A stretch of DNA of 64,000 nt from Ectocarpus siliculosus (GCA_000310025.1 FN649741.1:5871775-5935774), one strand, 5' to 3'. Counted from the stretch's first letter, positions 1 to 23,207 are shown. Notes: generated by a model from the sequence alone, not told the origin. Numbers and translations are program-made.

Positions 1-196
1 TCTTATTTTTTTTCATATACTGCAGCGCACAGTTGATAATAAAGAGCGTGTTGTGGCGGTTTCAGTACAATAATAATGTGCCGTTGTACTCTGTGGGTGC
101 GTGTGAAACACCCGCACGTGCCCGCCGTGAGCCACGAACCCCGAACCTCATCCCATTTCGACTCGCCTGCCTTGCCCGCTTCCCGCGTCCCCGCAG

Positions 197-9449
<9,253 letters not shown>

Positions 9450-10255
9450 CGCGCCTTGGTTGCCTAGAAGCGAGAATGGCAGCAGGAACTCCCGGATTGG
9501 CCACAACAGCAGTAGTTGCTCGATCTCAGCGAAGAACGTGTGTCGCCGCCAAAATGGGGACTACGCGATATCGTGCGCCACCCGGTCCTCTGGCCCTTTT
9601 TCGGTTTTTGCCTTTTCCGAGGCGAATAAAGTGACAACATTTTGTGGTCCGTTCATTTGGTTCTCGTGTGGAGAATGCTGTGGCTTTGCCCTCATGGCTC
9701 TGTGTAGTAGTGATCACCTCATGCATTTCGGGACACTGCACGACGTGTATGTATGAGGATAGTGCTGGAGATCTCTCTTTTCCTCGTTGGTGTGTTTGCT
9801 TGAAAGTGGAATAATTGTGGAGTCATTTTTTCGTTGTGCATTTGTGGAAACTCGACTTTCGGGGGGTGAAAAGTGAACATGAGTTGCGAGCGTTGAGGTA
9901 CACGTGAGTTGAAGACTCTTCAATGTTCAACGCACCGCGACTTGCGAATTGCGTGCCACGAAACTTTTTCTCTGTTAGGACTACAAGAAACGACGAAAAT
10001 AAAGTACACTCGAACGCAAACGGCACACTACAACTACTCGCGCGTCCTGGACCCCCCCCCCCCCCCGGAACACACAACACACGCCTACAACACGACAGCC
10101 TTAATAAATACCTTTACTACCGGAACATTCAACCAAGGGAACGACCGCACGTGGCCATACGAGACTACTGGCACCACACGATAGGTCCATTTATGATAAT
10201 TTATGATAAGCGGGTTACGCTATTTGATACCACCACCTTAAGAGTTTTTGTATAG
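9450..10255. other. Convergent 3' untranslated / intergenic region
   Basis: No coding exon is visible. The region separates the stop codons of the plus-strand USP gene and the minus-strand RING gene, so it should hold both 3' untranslated regions. AATAAA motifs on the plus strand occur at 9625-9630 and 9998-10003 and are candidate polyadenylation signals. A C homopolymer lies near 10051-10066. If both transcripts reach these sites they could overlap. Confidence 0.6.
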
Positions 10256-13200
10256 CTACGACGTGAAGGATTCGATGACTACATCGATTCTGCGCTTGCA
10301 GATTGGGCACCCCATGTTGGCTTTCTTGAGCCGCTTCCCGCAGGGCAAGCAGACGACCAAGTGAGCGGTCTTGCCGTGGACCAGACAGGCGTTTCTTTTC
10401 TCCGCCATGCACACGATGCACAAGGACGCTTCGTCCTCCTCCTCCTCCTCCTCCTCCGCTTCTTCTGTAGCAGAGTCGCCTTCGGCGCTGCCATCGCCGT
10501 CCTCCTTTTCCTCGGCGGCGATCAATTCTTCCAGCTCTTTTAGGCGCTGCAGTCGGACCGCCTCCTGCCACGCCCGCAAGGAAACGAATTAGACAACACC
10601 ATCAGCCTTCGTGACATACATGCACATTGCTCCAGCCTGTGGTCAGTGTAGACATGGGTAGCCTACAACTATTTACCGTGCTACGAAGACTCACCGCTTC
10701 CTTTGCCCGCTCCTTCCTGGCCTTTACGCGCCGAGCTTTCCGCTCCTGTGCCTGTGTGTTACGAGAAAGAAGCGTTTCAACAGTTTCATTCCAGATGTGT
10801 TGTCAGGCATGGAACTGTTGACCACGGTTGCAAGCCTGAGATAAGTTCTCCTATCGAGGAATAACGTGTGGGATTTGCCAAACACGCTTAGAGGCGTGCC
10901 TCCACGTTGACCGGCGGTTTGGGTTGCTTAGCATCGCGAAAAGTTAAATCCGCTCAAGTTTACTGGCCATTGGCCGACAGGCCCTCGACAAAACCACAAG
11001 AACAAAGTGCGGCACCTTGGATACCGTCGTACAGGAAAGCAATCACACTGCGGGGCAAAACGCTACTGAAATAACGATGCGCCATCCATGCCACACGAAG
11101 GCAACGCGGAACGCGTTTCATGGGAATCCTTTTTGTACTTGCCCTCCAAACGGTTGATCGGCGAAATCACGCGACCCGCCACATGGAGACGACCGGTCAG
11201 ACAGAAAGCAGACGATCATTATTCGGGTGTGTACGAATCTCACATACTACTCGTTGCAAACGTCTAAGCATATATCCGGGAAAGAAGAAACAAGTGGTGT
11301 GGCAGGTGGCTTGAGAATCCTCGAAGATCACAAGCCAAATGTTCTTGGTCCACTCAAGCTCAAACTTTCATTCCCGCGTGACAATCGACTCATCCGGGCA
11401 AAAAAACATCCACTACACGCGCTATTCACACCAGACGCCATTGGCAGGACCCTCAACGGTATCCTCCGCTATTTTACCGATGCGTGGTCTCTCGCGGACG
11501 TGTCTCACCGCCTTGCGCTCCCGCGTGGTCTTGTCATCTTCCTCCTGGTCTTTGGCGTTTGGCTCGCCATCTTGTGGTCCGGAGGCCGGTCTTCGTGCCG
11601 CGGCCTTCGCCTCGGCCATTTCCTTGTCGAGGCTTTAGTTCCGCACGTATGCATTTGACACAAACACCAGGCACCGGACCCCATTGTTCAAAGGAACAAG
11701 GAGCGAAAGGAATTCGCCCTATTTAGAGAGCGTGCATGAGGGCAGGAGAGGAACCGCTACATAGAACGTGCGAGTGAAAGGCAAGCACTAACACTTCCGT
11801 CCGCCACGCTTTGCTCGGCGACTGGGAAGAATCACAGGGTGTATTACGGTACGGCGTCAACAGTCTGTTCCAACAGGGTTGAGACAACAACAGCGTAGAG
11901 ATCAGACGTGAGCTATGTGGTTGGCGCACCCGGCCTCGGTCCGTGGAATCGTCCAGGCACCTACGCCCGCATCGAGGTCAATCGTGGTTTCAAGAGAGCA
12001 AGAAAAGCACGGGATAAAGATTTTGCAGACCGTTCCAAAAAGAGAAACAAGCGGGGATGCGCGTGGTGACAGAGCGACATACTGATCTTTCTCAGAACGA
12101 GAAGGATGCGGTTGCCTCAATCAAGACTTGTTGGCAATTTCGGCAGCCACAGGGAAAGCAGGACGCGTCACGTACCTAACCAACCAATCGAACTTCTCGT
12201 CAAGGCTCCTGACACGAACTGCCAATCGCCGTGAGCGTTCGGAGTCGTCGACCTGCAGCAGAAACAGGAAAAGCACAGGGTCACCGAAACCGGCACGTAA
12301 TACGAGAGAGACGACTTTCCTTCCCGCCATATTTGTTGTGGCGGGCCCGGAAAAAAAGTTCCCGGTTCGGCTTGAAGTCACCACGCGTTTCGAACCGCAG
12401 ACGCTGGGTTTGCCAGCCAATGACCACGTACCGAGCTACAGTGGATGTTTCGTAAAATTTACACCCATGCACATATATATATTGTGACTATTAATAGCAC
12501 CAGCTGACATCATCGAGCAAAACCCAGCGTATAGGCTTAAACCAACTCAAAATCAGCCACCGTCAAGACTTGGACACATCCCTCCTACTGCTGTGGTTGC
12601 ATATACCTCGAACGGCTTGTCTTTCTGTCATTGCATGAAAATCTTCCACAAAACAAGTCACTGGTGACGAACCCGCAAACGGTTGTAGGAGACGTTAACT
12701 CCCGAACTCACCCCGGGGCGCCTAGCCTCCACGTGGAAGTAAGGGTACTCCGCTGCCATGCCGGTGAAACTTTCGGAATCCGCGGGGATCACGCAGCACT
12801 TCTCCTCCGCCAGCTCGAAGCGCGGGAGAACCTTGTGCCGTTTCGACTGCTTGACGACGGCCGATCTGCACGCAGAGAACCGGGCACTCGGCTTGCGGCC
12901 CTCCGTCTTCATGCATCTATGTCGGGTGCCGGCGGCGGCGGCAGCGGAGGAATTGCTACCCTCCTGCGGGGTGTAGCAGTGGACACACCGTTCGGCCGGG
13001 TGCACGCCGGAATTGCGGAACGTGTCGCCGCCTTCTTTTGTCGACCCAGGAGGAACCTTAAACCTGACGGGGATTGTGCGCAAGGCAGAGGACGGAGAGC
13101 GCGGTACGGCAGGCGTTCGTAAATACACGCAAAGAAACCCATACCCAACAAGTTAATATCGGGGGTCTCTACGGCCAAGAGAGTAAACATATTTCCACGC

Positions 13201-14736
13201 ATCTCACCATGAAGTGTGCTCCTGGTCGACGATAAGTTCGGCCGCGACGGCAACCCACTTGGCACGGTGCCAGTTGATGTTCTCGGCGGTGGGATCCCTT
13301 CCCTGCTGATGGCGAGGAACGGGGCGTTCCCAGGCAAAACACGTGAAAGCTTTAAAACATGACCCATATTTAGCACATGAAGTGGTACATTTTATTCAAT
13401 AGCACATAAGGTAGTATTCAACCTACAGCTAACGGACAAGAGAGGACGCATTGCTAACGGGACGTGTACCCCTGGAGGCTATGGCTACCATTTTTGACTG
13501 CACTCATTCGGTGTTATTCCCAACCCCGGCGCACCAGGGCAGCAACGTGCTGCAGTGCTCAACAAGCACACGATACACCGCGTCGCCGAAGAAGTGGCAG
13601 GCACAATGGGTTGATCATGAAAAATAATATCAGCCAATTTCTTACACTTCTGAGGGCGCGGGTCTCTCTGTTGTTTCGAGTCTGCAACTCATTGATTGTC
13701 GGACAAGACATCCCTCGAATATAATCATACCTCTGACTGCAGAGCTTTTCCAATAAGTGGCTCGTCTGGCCAAATCAACCCATCATATGCCGCATGGAAG
13801 AGTTCATGACTGACTTCCGCCACAGCTTTGGTTGGATCAGTAGCAAGCAGGAAGCGCGCTGTTCTAACCTGTTGAAAATTGAAAAAACAAGCGATGGACG
13901 TTAGACAGGCACAATCGAGACCGCGTGTTCCGTAGGCCGGATCGGGTATAGTTCCGAAGACAGCGTGCTGCCCTCTGAGAATACCAGTGAAGAAGAAGCA
14001 AAAAAACGAGGGTTACCTTTCACGTTCATGTGATCGAACCATGTCACACGCATTCCCTCGCACATCCGCTTCACGCACTTTTTCACTTTTTCCCCGCGTG
14101 GCCCGACCATCGTTGGGGGCGTTTCCCCCTCAACCCGAAACGGCACTCTAAAAAAACGAACCGCAACAAAAAACGACGCGCGCAATCGATCGCTCCCGTG
14201 CGGTGCGTCTCGCGTGTGTCGACAAGAAGACTTGGGGCCTCTCACCAAGCTGTCACGAATGACGCCGCTCTTAGCAAGAATGAGCTTGATATGGGCCATT
14301 TCTTGGGATGAAGCCTTCCTCTTGAGCTTGACAGCAGCTACAGCAAGGGCACCTGCTACGGAAATGGCAAGCGGGAGCCGGCGTTTTCCATCGGTGCAAC
14401 GTGGAACGGCCAGGTACCCATAATTGACCACGTCGACCGCAGGAACAACCTTCGGCGATAAGCCCGCGACATCGGTTAGCTGTCCGAATCCCGCGAGGCC
14501 GGAGACAAGAGAGCACTCCGTTGGTAGCGGCTGAACGTCCAAGCAAGCAGACGCACGAATCCAAGGCGGGCCAGACAATATCTGTCACTTTATATGCTAA
14601 CAGCAGCAGTCTTCCACGTACGCACCTGAGCAAGCGTGGGCACATACACGGCGCCCCCCGAAGCAATCACGGGCGCCTGCTTTCCCGCAGGGACACGAAC
14701 GGACAGCGCCGGCAGAGCATCAGCGGCACAAGACAT
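10256..14736 (-). CDS. RING-type E3 ubiquitin ligase with MDM2-like C2H2C4 RING
   Basis: Nine exons, in transcription order: 14736-14626 (ATG, MSCAADALP), 14530-14246, 13868-13731, 13302-13208, 13063-12712, 12252-12176, 11632-11509, 10751-10695, 10564-10256 (stop TAG). Every GT-AG junction preserves phase; the sum is 1548 nt, i.e. 515 residues. Residues ~85-105 are small and hydrophobic (LAISVAGALAVAAVKLK), a possible membrane segment. The middle (exon 13063-12712) is Cys/His-containing and unrecognised. Residues ~345-460 are a charged Arg/Lys/Glu coiled-coil stretch ending in a poly-Glu run. The RING (residues 462-502) begins CIVCMAEKRNACLVHGKTAH. Its ligands C-x2-C-x10-H-x4-H-x3-C-x2-C-x10-C-x2-C match the spacing of human MDM2, and 13 residues follow the last Cys, also as in MDM2. 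Such RINGs recruit E2~ubiquitin. The substrate is unknown; no p53-binding domain is evident. Confidence 0.85.
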
Positions 14737-14920
14737 GAGCACTGGTGTGTAGTGTAGCAAGAGTAGCCCCGGGAGAAGCTACCCAAGACCAAATTCGGCA
14801 GCGCGAAACTACCGTACCGATGATTGAAAAGCGAAGAGTGCCTTCAGCGTCAAAACCCAAAACTCAGCCGATTCTATACTTCATCCCGTATGTTTGCTTA
14901 CCCAGAAAAATCTGCGCAGA

Positions 14921-15753
14921 CTACTGCGCCCACACGACATCGTGTTCGTGAGGCGTGAGGTGTGAGCTAGTGGATGGGTTGTCTCGCCGTCCCATCACCA
15001 GTTCCTCACCTTTCGTTTTGATGTTGCGCCGTCGTTCCATGGCCATTTCGTTCTGATGACGGAGGTTCGAAATCAACTCCTTCACAAGCTTTGCAAGCTC
15101 CTCCTTCGATTCAGGGTCCGTTTTCTCCAACAGCTCCCGATAGCGTTTCTGGAGAACGGGCCACCAGTTTTTGAGATTCATGCGAGGGAAAAAAAGAGTC
15201 TCAGGAAGCGCCACTGAACGGAGGTAAATTTACCCATCCCTGACAATGTATGCCACGGAAACAACACCCTCGTCGGTGTAACTATGACAACGTCAAGTAG
15301 CCTGCACACAGACACACTGCACCGAAGATTTACATGGCGAGCTACTTTCCAACACTGGGGGCAGGCATGCAGGCATTATTTATATTTTTTCAACACGACC
15401 GTGCTGCTCAGTGGTGCGCCCCCCCCTCTGCTTTTACTACGAAAAAAATAAAACAATATCCTCACAGATGACAGTCCGGAATAGACAAAAAATAGCAATG
15501 AATTGATTGATTCATAGTGTTGTATGCATATGATGCCCCTCTTCGATCTCGTAGGTAGAAAGAAAGAGTCGGCCCTTTCGACGGCTTGCTCCCCCTTCTT
15601 ACCTCAGTCTGCACCGACGGAGCTTCCTTCGGGGGAGAGTACCACCAAAGCACGAGGGACACCGAGCCCAAAAAGAGGACAACAACGAGATTCAATAAGT
15701 ACCTGGAAAAAAAACGGAACACGCCAAGGGCAGGCACCGGCCAACAAGAGATG

Positions 15754-15793
<40 letters not shown>

Positions 15794-18700
15794 ACAGGGT
15801 GGGATATTGGGCTGGGGTTCCAAACATTTCAGTCCCCCGGGGCTTTCGGACCCTATGAATTTTATTTATTCAGTAACCGGATCATCATGAGGATCTCCGT
15901 ATCTTCCCACAGCGGAGGGGGCAAGAGGGTGGTGGTGGGGGGGGGGCATCAGACCGGTCCGCGTTGACTAAACGAAATATTTGATTCCGGTTGCTACACG
16001 TCCCACCATCGAGTGCTCAAACCAACCGCCAAGATAACCAACGCGCACCGCTCGCAAGTCGCCGAACCCGAAACGCGAGCGAGCGACTGAGTGAGTGCAA
16101 GCGGAAAAAAAAACTGTGCGCGCGACTGATTTGTTGTGAACAGCTCATTGAATAATCCCAGGACAAGACATGGGTCATCTGGCACACGACACGACACGCA
16201 CCCAAGCGCGGCATCCGCAAAGCGCACGGACGACGCCAGCCAAGGCACTCGAGGTAGGCAGGCGATGGTCAAGTCCACGCCGGCGCGGTAGAGGGTGTAC
16301 ACAATCCCGGCAACCAAGTGAGTCACTTCCATCACCACCAGAACGATCTGCCGCCGATCGGGAGATGGATGGGCAGGGGGGGGGGGGGATAGAGGCATAG
16401 GAGACGAGGGTTAGGACTGGGGTGTTGCGACCCGTCCAAACCAACAGCGCGAGGAGGGATCAGTCTTACCCATGTCCTTCGGCCCATCAGCAAGGCTGCA
16501 TCAAGCTTGGAGTACGACAACGGACCGGCAGCCGTTGTCGAGCTACGGGTTGGGAGCGGGGCGGGGGTCGGTGGATTCATGTTGGGGGCGTGACGGAGGG
16601 TGTCTAGAAGGGGCGTCTCGTGAATAGACTACACACGATGAATGCCTGGACTGCTGGCATCAACAACGCTTCACACCACGCGCCGCTATGTCGGACTACC
16701 CAATGAAGTTAGACTGGCATCATTGACGAGTCACAAGAGGATTGCTGGATCGACCCTGATCGCGAAAAAAATCAAAGGCATGCACTGCGAGGGACTCAAG
16801 AAGACGATGGCTTTGGTGTCGGCCATGACTCGAACAATCAATTGATTTCATGAGAGATGTGTTGCTGTAACGTAGAGAACAGATCGGTTGGGGCCAAAAA
16901 ACATAAGAGAAACCGGGGCCACTTTTGAATGACACAACAAAAACAAAGCGGTGCGACTTCTGTCCCACATTGTCCCTATCGGTCTTATATTCCGGTCATA
17001 GGGAAGCATCATACTACACACACATCTGACGTTCCCTCCGAGGAAACCACGCGACTCACCGCCATCATGATGACTACACCTTTCTCCCCTAAGATAAGGC
17101 CCGGTAGAGTCATCATCTGAGTTACCAGCTCTCGAGCCAGCATGCTCGCCACTTTCAAGACCTTTCGCACAACGCAGCAGACAACGAGGAGCACACGCAT
17201 GACAGCCACCTGCGAATGGAAAAGGGGAACGCGACCACGGCGATTGTTGTCAATCAAAAACAGCCGCCCATTTTAGGCTCACCGACCCGGCCGGCTTGAG
17301 CGATCCGGGCGCAAGTGTGCGCCAGTCGACCAAAGATCAAGGGACTCCCAATCTACCACAAGGGGTCGGGTTCAACATTCTCTCGTGAGCCACGTCACAC
17401 GTAACCCCGATTCTTCAGCCCAAGGGAACACAAGAACCATCTCCCGAACAACCTCCGCCAATTCACGGCCTGACCAAATCTAAAGTCCAAGGTCGTGGAA
17501 AGCGCTAGTTCGTGTGTGCACAGAGGGAAGAGAGTGCTGCACTCTTTCCCGCACAAAAATCGAAGGCGAAACACATCAGGAGAGGTGGGTAGGGGACCTC
17601 AGGGAGAGGAACCCTTCTGTGTGACCACGGGTTGGAGCAAATGGCACGAAGACAAAAAAAAAAAAAATGGTCCTCGACCCCCCCCGCTGGATAGATATAT
17701 TGACGTATTCGACCATACACAGGGTTGTCTCCGTACACGGAATTGTACGGTACGCGGAGTATGAGGGCAACCATCCTTCGCAGTGGTGTGTATCGACGAA
17801 GACACGAAGACACACGTTTTGACGCACGCGTCCCACTCGAGCAGAGGGGAAAAGCGACTTAGTTGAAGTGAGTTAGTTGCAACAACCAGATAGCCGCGCC
17901 ACGATTCACACATTACTGTACTCCAGTCGGCACTCCTCAACCATCCCATCATCACACTGGTGCTACTTAGGGCGGGCTGCTGCTGTACAGCGAACGGGAG
18001 TCTGTCCCATCACGCCTCGGTCCACCAACATCAACGGCGGACGGCGGGCATCTTCCCCGAGAGGGCCACTCACCACTGCCTGGCCAACCCGCGACCGGTA
18101 GTACTCGTAAAGCCAATCTTCGTGGGCTGGGAGTCGGCAAGCAAGCATAACGAGGTACCCGCAGAGGACGATAATCCTGATGATTGCGGGAGAGAGAGGC
18201 GGCACACGCGGAAGGGAGGTGATCCTGCTGTGCGAAAGGGGCGCCACGCTGCTTGATGACCGCTGCTGCTTCCGCCGCAACAATGTGGTGAATCGTTTTC
18301 GGGCGTGAACGCCCAATATACCGCACTGTCCCACGGCTACGGCCACGTGGCCGGGAGGGACACCACGGGGTATGATACAACGTTGTGTTCCTCGTTTGAC
18401 CGATCGCAGCTAGCGGTGGGCAAGATACTCCGTCCATCTCTGCAGTGTCCGTGCACTCGCTCACTGTACGAACAGGTACGCAAGACCTCGCGCCTTCTCT
18501 GGCTCTTTGTGTCCTTGACACACGCCATATATCTATTGGCGGAAGCGAGAAAACGCCGAGGAGTGCAAGCACGAAACGTCACAACTCACCGCAGGAGACC
18601 CGAAAGCTGCTGCACGGTGAAGGGCACGACCCAGAACACAAAGAGAAGCCGGTGCAGAAACAGGAATATCCGGAGATCTTCCAAGCACCAGACGTGCTGC

Positions 18701-21700
18701 GACAAGAGCACACGTAAGCACGCGTTAGCCCGGGACGGAGTGGTCGGGCGACAGAGGGCTTGGGGCGCGGCACCAGAGCGTGTGGGGCGGAGAGGTTAAC
18801 ACAGGCGGGCGTGGGAAGTACTTGCTCAACACGCCGCCTTCGTTTCGGATGGTCAGTAAGCTATCCTTGCGAAGCGGGGCAAAACTCAGAAGGCGACGAG
18901 CTCCATCTCCTTGCAAGGTTGATTTGGGGGTCGGTCACACACACCGGGAGAAAAATCCAAGCACATGTAGATACGAATCTACGCTGAGAACAACTGGCGC
19001 GTGAGCAAACCCGTCTGCTTCCTTCGGATGTGGAAACCCTCCACCCAGCCCTGGTCTCACGTGCGAGATGGTGTGAAACTCAGGGTCCATGTGCCACGCC
19101 TTGAAGCGATCGATGTCGCCAGGTGCCTGTCCCTCCAGCAACGTTAGCATGCCCTCCGAGGTAGCAGGCACGAAGAGCGTAGACCTGGCCGTGCCGTGCT
19201 TGGTGTGGAACTCAGGGACGCCTTCCAGTCCAGGCGGGGAGGGCGGCGGCGACTCGTCAAAGTCTTCCGAGAACTGCGATGCGAAAAACTCGGAGAGCTG
19301 CGTTGTCAAGACGGAAGCGCAAACAGAACCGGTTCCGAGCATTCGATGTCAGGGTCGGGTTGGATACAGCCTCCCATCCCGGCCGATGGTCGCACCCTTG
19401 CCTTACGATTATATATCTCCGCATATCGCCGCCGACCAGACTTTGCACTGTCGCCCGAGTTCATAAAACAACACAAACCAATGCGTCGGTCGGTCCGCAG
19501 GCGGCGAACAAGTCCCTGACAGTCGGGGGAACCGTGGGTTAGCAGGGCAAGGTCCCAAGCGCGTGCTCCGCAAGGTCTATGCACCCCAGGAGAGTAAAAA
19601 AGCTTTCCCCTAACACCAGCAAGGTAAACACACTGCCCGTTGTTCTTGTACCTGATAACCACAGCAGTCGGCTTGGACTCACGCGAAAAAAAAAAGAAGA
19701 AGAAAGCCGAAAGAAGCCAAAAGCGCTAACTACGGGACGTTGATGCGCACCTCAGACACAACCTCCCAGACCTCCTCGACCCCCACCACGGTCTTCCCGA
19801 CGACAACGAACTCGGCCCCCGCAAAAGCTACGGCGCCCGGAACCACTCCCTTCTCCCTCCGGCGGAGGATCACGGGCCCGGCCATGGACGGGTTGATGTG
19901 CATCAGTCGAGGGAACGCATCAGGCGAGCTCCTGTACACGGCAGTGGTGGGTGGTCGAGGAGACAGCGGCGAGAAAAGGAGATACGGGTGTGCGTGGGAC
20001 TGGGCGAGAGACGAAGTTGGACTCACGCACATCATCTCGCCGAGAATCGTGTGCGATCCTCAAAAGAGAGCGGCAATGAATGCCTGCAGGCGACACGGTT
20101 GACGTTTGCACTTGCCACACAAATTCTCACACCAGGAAAAAGCTGCAAGGGCCACTTCCACTCAACCGCGGACGGCGGGAAAACCGCACGGTGATTCAAC
20201 TCAACCACAAGACATGTGTTGGAAACCGGCCAGACCGCAAGCTTGATGCTGCGGTTTAATACTTGCCCGTTCTCTCGACCGCTCAGCAAGTGCTTCAGCG
20301 CCGGGTGATCATAGAGGCAGTTACACCCGAGGCGGTAGGGAATGAGCCGGCTGTCCCTTAGGTGCTGAAGCATCCCCAAGCCCTTGACGCCCTTCGCCAC
20401 GCCGCTTCCTTTCCGCCCTCGCCACATCCACCCGCTGATAGGAGACATCTGCAGGTATAGCCGGCGGGCCACGGTTAGGGGAAGACCCTTGCTACAGCTG
20501 TAAAAGAAAAGAGAAAAAGCCGACCGTAGTAGGTTAACTCCGTGTGCTGGTGGGATGGTGCATTTCAGCCCTACTACAACAGATGCCAACGGTGAGAGCC
20601 GCAAAAAACAACACAGATGCACTCTTAACGACAATACTATCTAGTAGCGGCAGGCGATGCGGCTGCCGTGCACAGGGCAGGCTTCTAACGACACGGCACG
20701 TTTGACGGGCAAGACAAGGACTACCAAATTCAACGTGCGACGCGTGTTGAAAGAAATGAGCTCAACATGCGCAGCGTACCTCGTGTTCTCCGGATGTAAA
20801 GGCGTCCACTTGCGCCTCTTGCATAACAACAAGAGGTTTCAGGCTTGGCGTGAACAACGCTGCGTGGTTCAAAACCCTGGCGAAATCCTCGTGATCAAAT
20901 GCCTGCGATTTGGGGCGAGATGCTTGGGTTAAACATCGAGCATGTACAAGCAGTATGGTTCCACAGGAATGTGAAAGACGAATATCCCGAACATGAGCAT
21001 ACTGTATGTGAAATCTGCAAAATAAAAAAAAACGCGGCAGGCTTGCTGCACGCGCACGGACTCGTTTGGATCAATCGTACGCATTCATTCCACCCGGCTG
21101 TCTGCCGTTTGTCGTCGAGGATCCCTGGGTCAAAACTAGAGGGTACAGCAGTGCCTCAGAACCTTTGGGGGATCCAGGTCGTGGGATGAAATCCCGGCGA
21201 GACACTCGCTGCGACCTGCGACCCCTCCTGAGACATCCAGTGAAACGCCCAGCATCTGCAAATCCCGCTCCGGAAATTTCGGCACGAATTTGGATACGAG
21301 ATTTCGGGGCCCATAGGTACTCCTAGTGTTGGTGCGTGCTCAGCATTGCACATAAGCTTTCGGGTATTGTATGCTCTCGCTTGATGTTAGGCAGTTTGGT
21401 TGACCGCAAATTTTGAAGCTAGCCCAGAGGCATGACAAAAAACATGAAAACGTTCGACGAACACGGACGGGCGCATGGCTCCGTCCACACCAGCAGATTC
21501 TTGCTGGAACTTGGTCCGTGTTTGAAATTGTTTACCGATCACTCGTGGATGGCTGTGAGACTACACACTCTGGTACGCACTTTACCCACGGTCGCGAACT
21601 CGAGGAAAGGTAGATGATGCGAATACGTATGTATGCATATCTAATCGTTCTACTTGTACAGAGTTCAGTAAATCACGGTCTCAAGATGGGTCAAGTGTGA

Positions 21701-23207
21701 GTGTTCCAACCCCAGTTGCTTTGATGAGGGTCAAGTGTTGCCCTCTGGGCAGCTAACAATAGCTGTTGTACGACACACAGCAGTGAAAACTCCATAATTT
21801 CAAGTGCAAAACGAATAGCCGTGCGTAAGTACACGCAACGAGTGGGGAGGAACTGCTGCCTTGTCGCTTGGCCGACCGGCACCACAATGAGGCAATGTGA
21901 TGCAAAAAAAGAAAAAAAGTGTTCCGACTCGCGGCTGGGTGCGTGAAACAGAATCTACTGAGGTTATGCACCGAAAGTCTACACTGCTGGAACACAGGGC
22001 AAATTCAGCACGCTCACTAAAAGTCAAAGTTGTGGCTGACGACCCCCAAACCTCGTTTCAACCCCCGCGACCGTTTAGCCACAACGATTGTCAAATGCCC
22101 AGCAAGTAATGAACTGGCTCGCTCTCACGTAGAAAGTAGAGTTTAGCAACACATCATGACCGACCGCGCCCTGAATTAAAGCGCCTGCTTGCAAAGGAAA
22201 GGAAAAGAAAGGAGGGTGGTTGAGCCCTTCACGCAACCTCAGCGGGACGCCTCTGCGCTCCTCGCCATGTATGCACAGCAGTACAGAGAGAAGCAAGCCC
22301 GCGACCTTTCGTATCGCGAGAGATTGTAGGACAGAATCGAGGTCCGCCGAACAAGTTTGCGCAGGAAAACGCCAATCTGTGCGTGACTAGGATTGGGTGA
22401 TGGATCCGACAAGAGACTACAGATCAACAAATTCGTATGATGGCTTTATTTGCACGACACGCCATGTGCCACGCCATGCCCACATGCGTGCAAGCGTAAG
22501 AGATGTCCGTGGGGTCGGTACAGCAGTGTACGGTAGTTTCTGTCAATCTTGCAATTTGTTGACATTTTTTTGACAACATCGTCTTGTGGACTATTCAGCA
22601 AGCAGCAGCCGAGGCATCGAGCTGCTGTTCCCACCAGAGGGGGGGCAACGGATGGTCGGGTGAGAGGCGAGAGCCGACGTTATTGCAAGGCATGGATTTC
22701 ACCCACGCGGTCGTTCCCAGGCATTGGCACCGCCAGGACTTGCCTACTTGCACACGGAAGGAGCATAGACTACAATAATAATGCCGTTGTTGCATGTTGG
22801 TCATGTTGTCGAAATCGCAAAAAACAATGTTGATGTGGTTAATCATGTCATGTGTCTCGTCCCACCTGGAGTCCATTTTGGGTCTGCTTCATCCGAGCAA
22901 GGCAAAATTCAACAGCCTCTTGCTCAGCCTCTTGCCGGTTGCTCCTTAGATTCAGGTCAGGGCTTGGAGGATATCTCTGTGGCGGTTCCTGCGCCTCCGA
23001 TGTTTCCTCGGCAAGCACCTCCTCGACATGCTCGACGACATCATCCTCGTTGTTGTTCACCAGCAGCGGCACCTGCTGTTGTTGGTGGTTGCTGTTGTCG
23101 CAATCCCTGCCGCTGTCGATCACACGAGGCACCCTCCGGCGTTGCCAGCGTTCAAGCTCTTCTTCATCTGATGAGGAGTCTACTAGGGGAGGAGGTCCAT
23201 CCGACAT
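14921..23207 (-). CDS. Multi-exon polytopic membrane protein, family not recognised
   Basis: The start ATG is at 23207 (MSDGPPPLVDSSSDEEELER); the first exon 23207-22866 is acidic and Gln/Asn-rich. Further exons supported by splice sites and phase: 20902-20780, about 20487-20263, about 19943-19753, about 19298-18990, 18696-18590, 18176-18074, 17209-17060, 16347-16301, 15702-15603, and a last exon ending at 14921 (stop). A short exon near 16510-16469 is possible. Hydrophobic segments: two across exons 18696/18176 (LLFVFWVVPFTV; IIVLCGYLVMLAC), one in 17209-17060 (VLLVVCCVV and a second weaker one), and two across 16347/15702 (IVLVVMEVTHLVAGIVY; LVVVLFLGSVSLVLWWY). The C-terminal tail is charged, coiled-coil-like and probably cytosolic. 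The 2 kb gap after exon 1 and the joins among 20.3-18.7 kb are uncertain, so this could be two genes. It lies ~185 bp upstream of the RING gene on the same strand. Confidence 0.6.
15756..15792. repeat. (GA)n microsatellite, intronic
   Basis: About 37 bp of GA, reading (CT)n on the coding strand of the membrane-protein gene. It lies about 55 bp upstream of the acceptor of exon 15702-15603, where a polypyrimidine tract is expected. Confidence 0.95.

Noticed and set aside
12121-12175. An apparent C-terminus ending in AEIANKS before a stop at 12121
   Set aside because: A consensus donor (AG|GTACGTGAC) at 12176 splices in phase to 11632, so the stop lies in an intron of the RING gene.
19731-19752. 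Apparent stop of a separate gene at 19731
   Set aside because: A GAG|GTGCGC donor lies just before it, and the exon fits the membrane-protein gene.
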